This document shows, piece by piece, positions 1 to 8,796 of a DNA stretch of 64,000 nucleotides. Every line of letters begins with the position of its first letter. Position 1 is the stretch's first letter. The position numbers and the translations under genes are program-made. This stretch comes from JBBSJZ01 sp041739875. Its GTDB lineage: Bacteria > Planctomycetota > Planctomycetia > Pirellulales > Pirellulaceae. The notes beneath the pieces were generated by a model that was given only the letters and a program-made list of their open reading frames with translations, was not told the DNA's origin and did no database searches. Where the stretch lies: the NCBI GenBank assembly GCA_041739875.1, contig JBGSNA010000350.1, positions 1 through 64,000 of the forward strand, in the 5' to 3' direction.

Positions 1-1
1 G

Positions 2-348
2 ACGATGATTGCAGCCCAGCAGGACAGGCTGCTCAATTTGCGAATCGACGACCAGATCGATGAGCGGACCTTCAACCGCAAGCAGACGGAGTCCCGCGAT
101 CGGCTTGCAGCAATCAAATTGCAGGCGGATGTGTTGGATCGGACACGGGATGAGAATGCTGATTTAGCATCGAAGGTGTTTGAACTTTCGCAAACCCTTC
201 GCCAGAAATGGCTTACCGCCGATTACGCTGAAAAACGTAAAATCCTCGAAATCGTCTGGTTGAACTGCTCGCTTGTCGACGCAACTCTAGTCCCAGTAAT
301 AAGAAAGCCCTTCGACGTTCTCGTCGAAGGGCTCGTTTCTAAAGAAAG

Positions 349-358
<10 letters not shown>
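2..358 (+). CDS. Serine-type site-specific recombinase, C-terminal fragment
   Basis: The frame is open at the left edge, so only the last ~118 residues are visible. They are a charged helical region followed by a tail containing RKPFDVLVEGL, which resembles the C-terminus of large serine recombinases of planctomycetes. The catalytic resolvase domain would lie upstream and cannot be seen. The last codons run through a hairpin that serves as the tRNA-Ala terminator on the other strand, and the stop codon falls inside the 3' end of the tRNA gene. This is the arrangement expected where an element has integrated at a tRNA. The family call rests on the tail only and is therefore moderate; a helical protein of another kind is possible. 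Confidence 0.6.
297..333 (-). terminator. Rho-independent terminator of tRNA-Ala
   Basis: A perfect 12-bp stem (306-317 with 322-333) closes a 4-base loop. Read on the minus strand it is followed by a T-rich tract (TTTCTTATT) and lies 15 bases past the tRNA 3' end. It also encodes the last part of the recombinase fragment on the plus strand. Confidence 0.75.
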
Positions 359-421
<63 letters not shown>

Positions 422-613
422 GGAAGGTTGCGACAGATTCTTACTGGGTTTCGCTGATTCAACGGGTGATTAAGCGAATTGGGACCAGTAAGGTCGACTT
501 GCGATGAAGTTACCAAGCCGGTTTGACTACCGTCAAGGGCTGGCTTGAACCGCAATTTTTGGATTTGGGGCGTGTGTGGGTAGTTTCCGGAGTGGATTTT
601 ACTTGGCGGGCAT

Positions 614-1750
614 TCATTCCTCGTGAACTGTGGCGCTTTGTGACCACAGTTCGTACAGGTTCGAACGATCGTCAAAGGGTTCAAAGTCCGGTGCGTTGAC
701 TCCGATTTCATGTAAGCAGGCTGCGGTCCAAGTGGGCCATGGCGACCATTTGCTTTTGGTGGACGTGAGTGGATTGAGCGGCAGCCAACACTGTGTGAGT
801 GCCAACATCGTCGCGACGATTGTCGCCGGCGCTAGAGCAGTGTATCGGTGGGATTTCATCTGGGACCATGGCTGCGAAAGTGATGCGTGGTTCTGGGCCA
901 GACGTTTTGTTCGATGAACGAGCTCACTCGTCGTGCGATTAATTCCGAGGGTTCCTGGTTGCTGTCGAGATACCGACGTTGTGATTTCTAGAAGTGTTCG
1001 GATATACGAAAGGGTCTGGGAACCTTGCCCGCTTGCAATGTCGTCGCAGACAAATTCTCGGACGAGTGCGGCGCGGCGTCCACCAACGCGTACCATGGGG
1101 TGAAACCACAGCAAACACTCTAGCGTACTCTGCAGGAACAATTGCATGGGATGATGAGTCGAAAGATGAGCCATTTCGTGACGAATGATGTGATTGACCC
1201 CATCCAATTGACCACTGGAGCTAAGGCGTTGCAGAACATCTCGGGGCAGAAAGATCATGGGTTGGTGCAGTTGATAGCAGAACGGGCCAGAATGCTCGTC
1301 GCAGTAAAAGAAATTTACGGGCCGACCATTCACTGATAGACACAAGTCTTGGGTCGCTCGGCCAACCCATTGCGAATCGGCTTTCGTCAACGGTTCCGCA
1401 TGTCGAATCATCTGTTCAAGCCGAACCGTATTGGCGAACCAGCTTAAAAATGCGAGGCCGCTACCAATTATCCACCCACTCAATAACACAATTCCCAGTT
1501 TGCTTTCAGCCGTCGCGACTTGCATCAGCTCGCTTGGTTCAAACGTTTGCCATGGTTGGAACCATTTGGCATGCGGAAACAGCAACGCGGCTGCGAATAA
1601 TGCCAATAAGCTGACAAAGCATGTTGTCCACAGTCTTGATTTCAGTCGTGAATTGCAACACGACCGTTCGACTACCAATGTAGTTAAGGTCAGCAAGGCG
1701 ACTTGCAGAGAAAACGAGACGACGACTTCGAGCCCCTCCAGCGAGTTCAT
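614..1750 (-). CDS. M56 family (BlaR1-like) membrane metallopeptidase
   Basis: The 378-residue protein has hydrophobic segments near residues 8-28, 43-58 and 85-108, then a cytoplasmic zinc peptidase domain with HEMAH at 191-195 (His191 and His195 as zinc ligands, Glu192 catalytic) and the downstream EFVCDD motif. A last membrane segment near residue 305 is followed by only ~50 residues. BlaR1-type proteins relay a signal by cleaving the partner BlaI repressor. The start overlaps the stop of the BlaI gene (ATGA), so the pair is translationally coupled. Unlike classical BlaR1 there is no C-terminal penicillin-binding sensor domain, so the stimulus is unlikely to be sensed as a beta-lactam in the usual way. 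Confidence 0.85.
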   Translation of the reverse strand: MNSLEGLEVVVSFSLQVALLTLTTLVVERSCCNSRLKSRLWTTCFVSLLALFAAALLFPHAKWFQPWQTFEPSELMQVATAESKLGIVLLSGWIIGSGLAFLSWFANTVRLEQMIRHAEPLTKADSQWVGRATQDLCLSVNGRPVNFFYCDEHSGPFCYQLHQPMIFLPRDVLQRLSSSGQLDGVNHIIRHEMAHLSTHHPMQLFLQSTLECLLWFHPMVRVGGRRAALVREFVCDDIASGQGSQTLSYIRTLLEITTSVSRQQPGTLGINRTTSELVHRTKRLAQNHASLSQPWSQMKSHRYTALAPATIVATMLALTQCWLPLNPLTSTKSKWSPWPTWTAACLHEIGVNAPDFEPFDDRSNLYELWSQSATVHEE

Positions 1751-2127
1751 CGTTTCCGCTCCAGCTCAGCAAGGATTTTTTTGATTTCTGCGATATCTTC
1801 CGTACTGATTTCGTCACGATTGACCAGATCAAGAACCATCGTTTTGATATTACCGCCGAACAGTCGCTGTGCGAGCTCGCTAATCATCGAGCCACGTATT
1901 TCCTGTCGAGGAACTTTGGCTTTATATAGAAAAGCTCGACCTCGCTTGCCACATCGTTCAACGAAGCCTTTCTCTTCGAGAATTCGCACAGTCGTCATGA
2001 TGGTGGTATAGGCGAGTGATCGTGGAACCGCTTCGACGATATCGGGGACAGCCACGTGGTCGCGATCCCAAATCACATTCATCACTTCGGCCTCAGCCGA
2101 CGTGAGCGATTTCGGACTTTCAGGCAT
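1747..2127 (-). CDS. BlaI/MecI family transcriptional repressor
   Basis: The 126-residue winged-helix repressor has the family pattern: LTSAEAEVMNVIW at the N-terminus, a recognition helix region around AYTTIMTTVRILEEKG, the wing (GRAFLYKA) and a dimerising C-terminal helix. The ATG at 2127 was chosen over an upstream in-frame start because it follows a purine-rich AAGAGAG and gives the usual family length. It lies 19 bp after the DUF1559 gene and overlaps the M56 peptidase gene by 4 bp, so all three may be co-transcribed. The family partner logic suggests that the repressor is inactivated by its peptidase partner. Confidence 0.9.
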   Translation of the reverse strand: MPESPKSLTSAEAEVMNVIWDRDHVAVPDIVEAVPRSLAYTTIMTTVRILEEKGFVERCGKRGRAFLYKAKVPRQEIRGSMISELAQRLFGGNIKTMVLDLVNRDEISTEDIAEIKKILAELERKR

Positions 2128-2146
2128 ACAGCTCTCTTTTACATCT

Positions 2147-3169
2147 TTAAGGATTGCGGCGCGCCAATTCGCGATACAATGTTTGGTCAATTGAATCAGT
2201 AACTATTCCGACTCGTCCGTCCGCGTACAAAAAACTGCTTCCGCCAGGATGTCGGCTTGAAAACTCGCACTCGTCACAGGGTTCACAGTTGGGCGATGTC
2301 ATTGCTGATCCTGTGATGCGACACGCAGCATCCTCGCCACGCAAGTCAACACCAAGCCAGGTTGATGGAACCATTGCCATCGTTCGCTCACCGATCACAA
2401 TTGTGTGGCTGAGCCCGCGTCGAAGATCAGCAAAGCAAATGCGACGATCGTTGACAATGCTGCCGTCACCGTAGCCCACAATTTCTGGAGCGTTGATCGT
2501 GTCAAACTCGTCGGCTTCAACAGTTCCGTAGACGCCAATGTAGTTCGCTGTAGGTAGTCTCAGCAACATGCTGTTTGCGGTGTCCGGCTCGACGGTGAAT
2601 ATCCGTGCAGACAATTCCACAGAGGACGATGTGTTTGTGTGAGCGTCGGTCTCGGGAGTGAGTTCGAAGCTCGGCACCGTGATGTCGGATGGACACAGAA
2701 ACACGTCCAATGACGCTGCGGATGGATCGACGGCTAAGTGAGATTGCCAATCCGTCAAACTATGCTCGCTGAGCGAACTCTGCTCCAAAAATGGCAAGAG
2801 CTGCTGGGCCCATGCCATCACCTGGTGCTCTTGTCCAGCAACGCTTTTCCAAGCGAAAGGAATCTGCTCAAACGCGTCGTGGTGAAGGTGAACCGCTAGA
2901 CCGATTTGGTGAAGGTTGTTTTTACACTGGACCAATCGAGCCGCCTCGCGACAGCTCATCACGGCGGGGAGCAAGATCGCTAGCAATACCGTGACGATCG
3001 AGATCGTCACCAAAAGTTCCAGAACCGTGAAACCACGGCATGGGGTCACGCTGTTTTGGCAGGCGATGTTTTGGCCGGTGGTATTTTGGCAGGTACGATT
3101 TTGGCCGGTACTCTTTTGACGAAAACATCGCCTTCGAAAAACGGTTGTTGGGTGGGTGCTAGTCAACAT
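2147..3169 (-). CDS. DUF1559 prepilin-like secreted protein
   Basis: After an N-terminal region of ~45 residues comes a type IV prepilin-type signal: Gly46-Phe47 followed by a hydrophobic helix with Glu51, as recognised by prepilin peptidase. The rest is the DUF1559 body found in many copies in planctomycetes, ending with the HPGG...ADG signature before the C-terminus. The ATG at 3169 is preferred; an upstream in-frame start at 3298 adds residues with no family support. The leader is unusually long because it contains a run of five-residue repeats (pattern x-x-C/G-Q-N), encoded by a 15-bp tandem repeat. Family role is thought to be pseudopilin-like or surface structural; no precise function is known. 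Confidence 0.85.
   Translation of the reverse strand: MLTSTHPTTVFRRRCFRQKSTGQNRTCQNTTGQNIACQNSVTPCRGFTVLELLVTISIVTVLLAILLPAVMSCREAARLVQCKNNLHQIGLAVHLHHDAFEQIPFAWKSVAGQEHQVMAWAQQLLPFLEQSSLSEHSLTDWQSHLAVDPSAASLDVFLCPSDITVPSFELTPETDAHTNTSSSVELSARIFTVEPDTANSMLLRLPTANYIGVYGTVEADEFDTINAPEIVGYGDGSIVNDRRICFADLRRGLSHTIVIGERTMAMVPSTWLGVDLRGEDAACRITGSAMTSPNCEPCDECEFSSRHPGGSSFLYADGRVGIVTDSIDQTLYRELARRNP
3054..3128. repeat. 15-bp tandem minirepeat, five units
   Basis: The core TTTTGGC recurs at 3054, 3069, 3084 and 3099, with a degenerate TTTTGAC copy at 3114, giving an exact 15-bp period. On the minus strand it encodes the five-residue repeats of the DUF1559 protein leader. Confidence 0.9.
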
Positions 3170-3483
3170 GACGCATCCATACTTGCGATTTCGATCGTGA
3201 TGCAATCCCAGTTTCACGGAAGCGCCGTCAATGCGATATACACTGATGAACAGCGCCATCAAAGCGACTCGGCGTTTAGGAGACTGGGATTGGACCACCG
3301 ACAGGTAAACCTCGTATTTTCAGCGTTTTGCGGTGACTTTGCGAGCACGTATTGGTTTTGGCACAACCGATGCGATTAGGAGCAAAAAGAGTCTTGAGCT
3401 TGGCGTTAAACGGAATCGCCAGCTTCACCGCGACGGATTGCGAATTGGTCGATTTCTGCTTTTACCGCCCCGAATGGGAGGCT

Positions 3484-4242
3484 ATGAACATGCTGGTTCC
3501 ACATATCCGCTCGCTTGTTGTTGCGAGTTGTTTTGCCGTCACTCTCGCGATGAACGCATCCGCGATGGCTGGCGGAGCACCTCCTTTTGAATCGGCAGCT
3601 CGCGACTATCGGAGTGCTGTGCAAGCCTTTGAGCGACAGGTTCACCGATTGCGTTATCTCGATCGATTCGACGTGATGTTGGTCGAGCGATTGGAGAATG
3701 CAGCTTGTGATTTCTATGGCACATCATTTCGCCCAAGTGATGTTTCGCGAGTGTCGTACTACTGGAATGAGATCGAAGTATTACAACCACGAGTTGCTAG
3801 TGCGATTTTCGGACGCGATTGCTACCCAGTCAACTTTGAGTTGGCCGAATGTTGGGAGCGAGTGATGTGTACTTACTCCGAACTTGCGTTGCGACTCCAT
3901 CCGCCGGTAGCGGTGGATCGGAACGGTCGGGTGCAGGGGCGTGTCAACACGGTTCCAGCGCACGCACACGACATTCATGACCGGCAAAACATCTACGACA
4001 GCCAAATCGTTTCACCATACGTCGAGCGTCGCGATGTGAATGATTTTCGAGCAACGATTGCCGTACCTCCGATTGGCAGCCAAGCGTTTCCGATTGGACA
4101 TGGATCGCGAGGCGACCAAGCAAACGGCTTCCGTGGTCCCGAATTCGACTCACACGGCCAGCAATCTGTTCGACGGGTGGAAGGACGAGATCTGGGGGCG
4201 ATCATTCTCAGCTCGTTGTTACAACGAGCGTTAGCAAGATAA
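3484..4242 (+). CDS. Secreted hypothetical protein
   Basis: I do not recognise this family. The 252-residue protein starts at the ATG at 3484, which follows GGGAGG at good spacing; the frame is open further upstream but without support. The first ~27 residues form a signal peptide ending near ASAMAGG. The mature part begins with a helical, Arg-rich region (about residues 30-140) containing two Tyr/Trp-rich stretches, followed by a low-complexity His/Asp/Arg-rich region and an Ala/Leu-rich C-terminus. It is convergent with the DUF1501 gene, 11 bp away. Small secreted proteins of this build are common in planctomycetes. Confidence 0.65.
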   Translation: MNMLVPHIRSLVVASCFAVTLAMNASAMAGGAPPFESAARDYRSAVQAFERQVHRLRYLDRFDVMLVERLENAACDFYGTSFRPSDVSRVSYYWNEIEVLQPRVASAIFGRDCYPVNFELAECWERVMCTYSELALRLHPPVAVDRNGRVQGRVNTVPAHAHDIHDRQNIYDSQIVSPYVERRDVNDFRATIAVPPIGSQAFPIGHGSRGDQANGFRGPEFDSHGQQSVRRVEGRDLGAIILSSLLQRALAR

Positions 4243-4253
4243 CGGCAAGCCTA

Positions 4254-5687
4254 TCAGGTTAGTTTTTCGATAACGTGTCCGTGCACGTCGGTCAGTCGGA
4301 AAGGCCGACCGGCGTGCGTGAAGGTTAGTCGCTCGTGGTTGATACCGAGCTGGTGCAAAATCGTTGCTTGGATGTCGTGAACATGAACCGCATCTTCGAC
4401 CGGATGAAACCCAAGATCGTCGGTCTTGCCAATCGTTTGACCAACTTTAATGCCTCCGCCCGCCATCCACATGGTGAACGCTTGCGGATGGTGGTCGCGA
4501 CCGTTGCTTCGGCCGAGTGCGGCGCTAGCTTCAACCATGGGTGTCCGCCCAAATTCGCCTCCCCAAACGACGAGTGTCTCATCGAGCATGCCGCGTTCTT
4601 TCAAGTCGTTGATGAGAGCGGCGCAGGCTAGATCGACATTTTTCGATTGGCTGCGTACGCCACCTTCGACGTCGCTGTGGTGATCCCAACCGGAGTGATA
4701 GAGTTGAACAAATCGAACGCCACGTTCGCAAAGCCGACGTGCGAGCAGACAATTGTTAGCGAACGATCCATTGGGTATCTGCTCAGCGCCATACCTTCTC
4801 AGAGTTGATTCGGATTCGCTGGCGAGGTCCATTAGCTCGGGAGCGCGAGTCTGCATCCGATAAGCCATTTCGTAGGACTCAATGCGCGTCATGATGCCGG
4901 CGGCACCAATGGAGTCGAACCGTTGGCGATTGAGTTTGCCGATCAGATCGAGTGTTCTTCGCTGGGTTTCGCGGCTGATGCCTTCTGGGTTGGTGACATC
5001 GAGGATTGGATCACCTTTGCCGCGAAACGGAACACCTTGATGCTCACCAGGAAGAAAACCGGCGTTCCACATCGCGGCGCCGCCCGACAAACTTCCACCA
5101 CTGGTTAAAACCACAAACCCAGGCAAATCATCGGCTTCACTTCCCAGGCCATAAGTCAGCCACGATCCCATCGCAGGTCGACCCGGAATCGGGCTGCCGG
5201 TGTTGACGAAGATTTGAGCGGGCGAGTGATTGAATTGATCGGTATGGACACTTCGGATGATGGCGATTGAGTCCGCGACCGATCCCAAGTTCGGGAGGAC
5301 TTCGGATAGCTCGGCGCGCGACTCGCCAAAACGAGAGAACTTGAACCGTGGCGCGAGGACGGCGGCATTGGGTTGAATAAAGGCATAGCGTTGGCCCGCG
5401 ATCACCGAAGGCGGAATCGGTTTACCCTCGAGTCGCGTTAGTTCAGGTTTATTGTCGAACATGTCCAACTGGCTTGGCGCACCGGCCATGAACAAGAAGA
5501 TCACACGTTTCGCTTTGGCGGCATGATGCAGACCGTTGCCGCCAGCGATCACTTGATTGCCAGTGTTTGCAGGAGTATTTGCGAACGCATTTGTCGAGCC
5601 CGCCAGCAATGAAGTGAGCGCAATTTTCCCGACACCGATTTCGCAATCAGCAAAGAATTGTCGACGAGTCGCGTGTTGCAAATTCAT
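4254..5687 (-). CDS. DUF1501 domain-containing protein (sulfatase-like fold)
   Basis: The 477-residue protein opens with a twin-arginine-like leader (TRRQFF at 7-12, then a hydrophobic stretch), fitting export by the Tat system as usual for DUF1501. The body shows family landmarks: FLFMAGAPSQLDMFDNKP near residue 65, the SVHTDQFNHSPAQ block, GWDHHSDVEGG, VVWGGEFGRTP and the GRDHHPQAFTMWMAGGG block, which holds the His/Asp residues typical of alkaline phosphatase-like metal sites. Its start overlaps the stop of the PSD1 cytochrome gene by 4 bp (ATGA). In planctomycetes the two families nearly always occur as a pair; the substrate is unknown, and polysaccharide processing is often suggested but not established. 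Confidence 0.9.
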   Translation of the reverse strand: MNLQHATRRQFFADCEIGVGKIALTSLLAGSTNAFANTPANTGNQVIAGGNGLHHAAKAKRVIFLFMAGAPSQLDMFDNKPELTRLEGKPIPPSVIAGQRYAFIQPNAAVLAPRFKFSRFGESRAELSEVLPNLGSVADSIAIIRSVHTDQFNHSPAQIFVNTGSPIPGRPAMGSWLTYGLGSEADDLPGFVVLTSGGSLSGGAAMWNAGFLPGEHQGVPFRGKGDPILDVTNPEGISRETQRRTLDLIGKLNRQRFDSIGAAGIMTRIESYEMAYRMQTRAPELMDLASESESTLRRYGAEQIPNGSFANNCLLARRLCERGVRFVQLYHSGWDHHSDVEGGVRSQSKNVDLACAALINDLKERGMLDETLVVWGGEFGRTPMVEASAALGRSNGRDHHPQAFTMWMAGGGIKVGQTIGKTDDLGFHPVEDAVHVHDIQATILHQLGINHERLTFTHAGRPFRLTDVHGHVIEKLT

Positions 5688-8600
5688 GGTGTCGTGATCG
5701 CTTCATCGAGGTTCATCAGTGCCCGAGCGACGAGCATCCAATGGTGGTTGTTGGCTGACGATTCCGCAGACAAATCATCGGCAAAGTGGGTGACCGATGT
5801 CAGTTCCAACGGTGTGGGCGAGCGGGACAAGATTCTCCGAAACAGATTCGTTACGATTTCAGCAGTACTCGCATCGTGACCGCAATCGCGAATCGCAGCG
5901 TCGGCCGTGGCTTGAGCAAGATCGATGTACATCACGTCATTGAGCAGAGTCAACGATTGTAACGGCGTGGTGCTTTGGTCACGTCGGGCGAGGCAGGTTT
6001 CTCCGGTGGGCGCGTCAAAGACAGCGAAGGCGGCAAAGGGGGCCGTGCGTTTTCGGAACGTATAAACCGAGCGTCGGTAACCATCCGCACCCGCGGAACT
6101 GGGCCATGCACCGCCTCCGTAGGCCAACTCATAGACGCCCGTGGGTTGCGGCGGATAAACGCTCGGTCCACCGGCGCGGCGTGAAAGCGTCGAAGCTGAC
6201 GTTAAGAATGCGTCACGGATTTGTTCGGCTTTGAGTCGGCGATAGGGATGTCTAGCAAGCAAACGGTTGGACGGATCGGCGGCATCCGGTGGTGCGACTT
6301 TTTGTTGATACGTTGCTGTAAGGACAATTTGTCGATGCAGTCGTTTAATCGACCAACCGTTGCTGGCCAAGTCAACGGCCAACCAATCCAGCAACTGGGG
6401 ATGCGTGGGTGGTTCCGATTGCGTTCCGTAGTCGCCCGAGGTCTGTACAATGCCATCCCCAAAGAAATGTCTCCACGCTCGATTCACTGTGACGCGTCCG
6501 ACGAGTGGGTTCTCGTCACTAACGAGCCACCTGGCGAACTCGAGTCGATCGGTTGGGTTGGAACTCTGTGATGCAAATTCATCAAGGATACCTGGTTCGA
6601 CTTCTTCACGCGGTTGCAAGTATTCGCCGCGATGATGGCGGTGCGACTTACGGTAGTCGTCCGACTCGCGCTCGCGCATGACGAGAGCTTGCGTCAATTC
6701 AGGCAGTTGCGACTGTAGTTTCTCGATCGGTTGACGTTCTTTGGACAGTTGTTCGGCAAAATGCAGGTAACGTCGCTGCATGTCAATCAAGATTGCGGAT
6801 GAGGGTTCAATTCCGCTGAGAGCTGCATCGAGAAGTTTACTTTCAGTCGTTGCGTCGTGCAGGCTGGCGACAACAGGTGTTTCCTTTCGCGTTGTTGTTG
6901 AAATGCGAAAGTGACCGAGTGATGCAGCGAAGTGACGTTCGAACAGCAATCGGATCGTCCAGGGTTCTGTTGACGTGAATGGTGTTTCAAAGTTGACGAC
7001 AAGTCGATTGGCTTGGTTCTCTTGCGTCGAGGTGGACCAACCGGTGCTACCGTCACTGTCGAGTACACCAGCGGCATCCGCCGACCCGCTACCGACGGAG
7101 ATCTTGCCGAAGCTTTGTGAGCCATCTCGAAGTGGTACGAGTTGCTCGCCAACCACCACCGAAAGCTCACTCAAGAAGAAATCACCACGGCGGCCTTCAT
7201 AGAATGCCATGCCTGGACCACCGGCTGGAAGCGACTCATGCGGTAACACCTCCAGCCGAATGGCCGTGTATGCTTCTTCTGGCGAGGGTGCCGGGAACGT
7301 CAACTCGTACACTTCGCGTTTGGTCGTATCGCCGCAGGCGAGAATGGAGCCATCGTCTAGCACGGACAGCCGCGGTGTTGTGGCCGTCATGTTGATCGGT
7401 TGCTGAACGGACCAATCACTCGCCGAAGCGAGTTGCGTCGCGAGCCACGATTGGAAGTCCGCTTGGACGGCGTGGCGATTTTCAGCTTCAGAGTTTTCAG
7501 CTCCGGAGTCGTCAACGTCTGAGCTCTCATCGCCAAACAAACGCGAAATGAGCCCATCTTCGAGTTTCGTGATTTGCGATTCTAAGTCACGTTGGCGTTG
7601 GAGCGTCGCAGGATCGAGTAACGCTAGCTCTGGCTCATCAGCTTGATTCAGGAGTGCGAAGATTGAATAGAAATCGTCATGCGTGATGGGGTCGTATTTG
7701 TGCGTGTGACATTGAGCACAACCGACAGTGAGCCCCATCCAAATGGTTCCGGTGGTGCCGACGCGATCAATCATCGAATAGTAGCGATACTCTAGCGGAT
7801 CGATACCGCCTTCTTCGTTGAGCATCGTGTTGCGATGAAAGCCGGTGGCAACGAGATCGTCTTCGCTCGGTGAGGGCAACATGTCGCCAGCGAGTTGCTT
7901 GATCGAGAACTGGTCATACGGCTCGTCTTGGTTGAGGGCACCAATGACCCAATCGCGATAAGGCCACATCGTACGTGGCCGATCTTTTTCGTAACCGTTG
8001 GTGTCAGCGTAACGAGCCAAGTCGAGCCAAGCTGCGGACATGTGCGGTCCGTAGTCGGGTGAGGCAAGTAACTCGTCAACGAGTCGACGAATCGCGGTGG
8101 GGCTGTCGTTGTTGACGAATCGATCGACCGCTTCAGGTGTTGGCGGCAATCCCGTTAGGTCGAGATAAAGACGTCGAACGAGGTCCTGGCGAGCTGCGGG
8201 ATCGGTTGGTTGAATATTCACTTGCTCGATTTGGTTGAGCACAAAACGATCCACCACACTCTCACACCACTGGGGCGACTGGACCGATGGCACAGGCGAC
8301 TTGACTGGCGGCACAAACGACCAGTGTTTTTCGTAGCTGGCTCCGTTGTCGATCCATTGACTGATTCGTGTGATGGCGGCGTCATCCAGTGGCGGACCGT
8401 GCTTGGCTGGCGGCATCCGCGTATCGGGATCGTCGCTGGTGATTCTCGCGATTAGCTCGCTAGCGTCATGCTCGCCAAGTTCGATGACTTGGTAGGCACC
8501 ACCCTGTTCGGCGTCCGCGATATCGAGTCGCAAATCCGCTTCTCGCGTGGCCTCGTCAGGCCCATGGCACACGAAACAATGTTTCGCGAGCAGAGGCCGA

Positions 8601-8740
8601 ATGTCGCGATTGAAGTCCACACCTTCGGCTGCTTTGCCAGTGGCTGGCAACGTTAACGTGGCGAAGGCAAGACAAAGGCCGATGCATGGACGAAACAAAG
8701 AGACGAACTCGTTAGATGCGTGCTGGAGGGTCATCCCCAC
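5684..8740 (-). CDS. PSD1 and planctomycete cytochrome C domain-containing protein (DUF1549/DUF1553)
   Basis: This 1018-residue exported protein has a hydrophobic leader ending near residue 38, then a planctomycete cytochrome c-like domain with CFVCH at 55-59 in the context KHCFVCHGPDE. The DUF1549 region follows with a second CxxCH (GCAQCHTHKYDP near 340). A carbohydrate-binding-like middle part and the DUF1553 domain (RVTVNRAWRHFFGDGIV, later RRRL/YRRLKAEQIRDAFL) complete it. Start: GTG at 8740 or ATG at 8734; both sit directly against a TATAAT box, so the transcript may have almost no leader. A three-unit 15-bp repeat encodes a short acidic linker near residue 410. It is translationally coupled to the DUF1501 gene downstream. 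Confidence 0.93.
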   Translation of the reverse strand: MGMTLQHASNEFVSLFRPCIGLCLAFATLTLPATGKAAEGVDFNRDIRPLLAKHCFVCHGPDEATREADLRLDIADAEQGGAYQVIELGEHDASELIARITSDDPDTRMPPAKHGPPLDDAAITRISQWIDNGASYEKHWSFVPPVKSPVPSVQSPQWCESVVDRFVLNQIEQVNIQPTDPAARQDLVRRLYLDLTGLPPTPEAVDRFVNNDSPTAIRRLVDELLASPDYGPHMSAAWLDLARYADTNGYEKDRPRTMWPYRDWVIGALNQDEPYDQFSIKQLAGDMLPSPSEDDLVATGFHRNTMLNEEGGIDPLEYRYYSMIDRVGTTGTIWMGLTVGCAQCHTHKYDPITHDDFYSIFALLNQADEPELALLDPATLQRQRDLESQITKLEDGLISRLFGDESSDVDDSGAENSEAENRHAVQADFQSWLATQLASASDWSVQQPINMTATTPRLSVLDDGSILACGDTTKREVYELTFPAPSPEEAYTAIRLEVLPHESLPAGGPGMAFYEGRRGDFFLSELSVVVGEQLVPLRDGSQSFGKISVGSGSADAAGVLDSDGSTGWSTSTQENQANRLVVNFETPFTSTEPWTIRLLFERHFAASLGHFRISTTTRKETPVVASLHDATTESKLLDAALSGIEPSSAILIDMQRRYLHFAEQLSKERQPIEKLQSQLPELTQALVMRERESDDYRKSHRHHRGEYLQPREEVEPGILDEFASQSSNPTDRLEFARWLVSDENPLVGRVTVNRAWRHFFGDGIVQTSGDYGTQSEPPTHPQLLDWLAVDLASNGWSIKRLHRQIVLTATYQQKVAPPDAADPSNRLLARHPYRRLKAEQIRDAFLTSASTLSRRAGGPSVYPPQPTGVYELAYGGGAWPSSAGADGYRRSVYTFRKRTAPFAAFAVFDAPTGETCLARRDQSTTPLQSLTLLNDVMYIDLAQATADAAIRDCGHDASTAEIVTNLFRRILSRSPTPLELTSVTHFADDLSAESSANNHHWMLVARALMNLDEAITTP
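7479..7523. repeat. 15-bp tandem minirepeat, three units
   Basis: Units at 7479, 7494 and 7509; the first two match at 12 of 15 positions, the third is more diverged. It encodes a short acidic Ser/Glu/Asn linker within the PSD1 protein. Confidence 0.75.
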
Positions 8741-8746
8741 ATTATA
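8741..8746 (-). promoter_or_regulatory. Putative -10 element of the PSD1/DUF1501 operon
   Basis: On the minus strand GATCTATAAT ends immediately before the GTG/ATG start of the PSD1 gene. No convincing -35 hexamer is visible. The same decamer precedes the DUF4175-like gene at 27451-27460. If it is used, transcription would begin at or very near the start codon. Confidence 0.35.
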
Positions 8747-8766
8747 GATCAGTCACCCTCGGCATA

Positions 8767-8796
8767 TCAGTCGTTTTCGCCTCAGTCGTTTTCTTG
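8767..8796. repeat. 15-bp tandem duplication at the stop codon of the flippase gene
   Basis: Two units (8767-8781 and 8782-8796) share TCAGTCGTTTTC. The TCA at 8782 is the stop codon of the minus-strand gene, so the second copy of its last codons lies just outside the reading frame. Confidence 0.85.
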
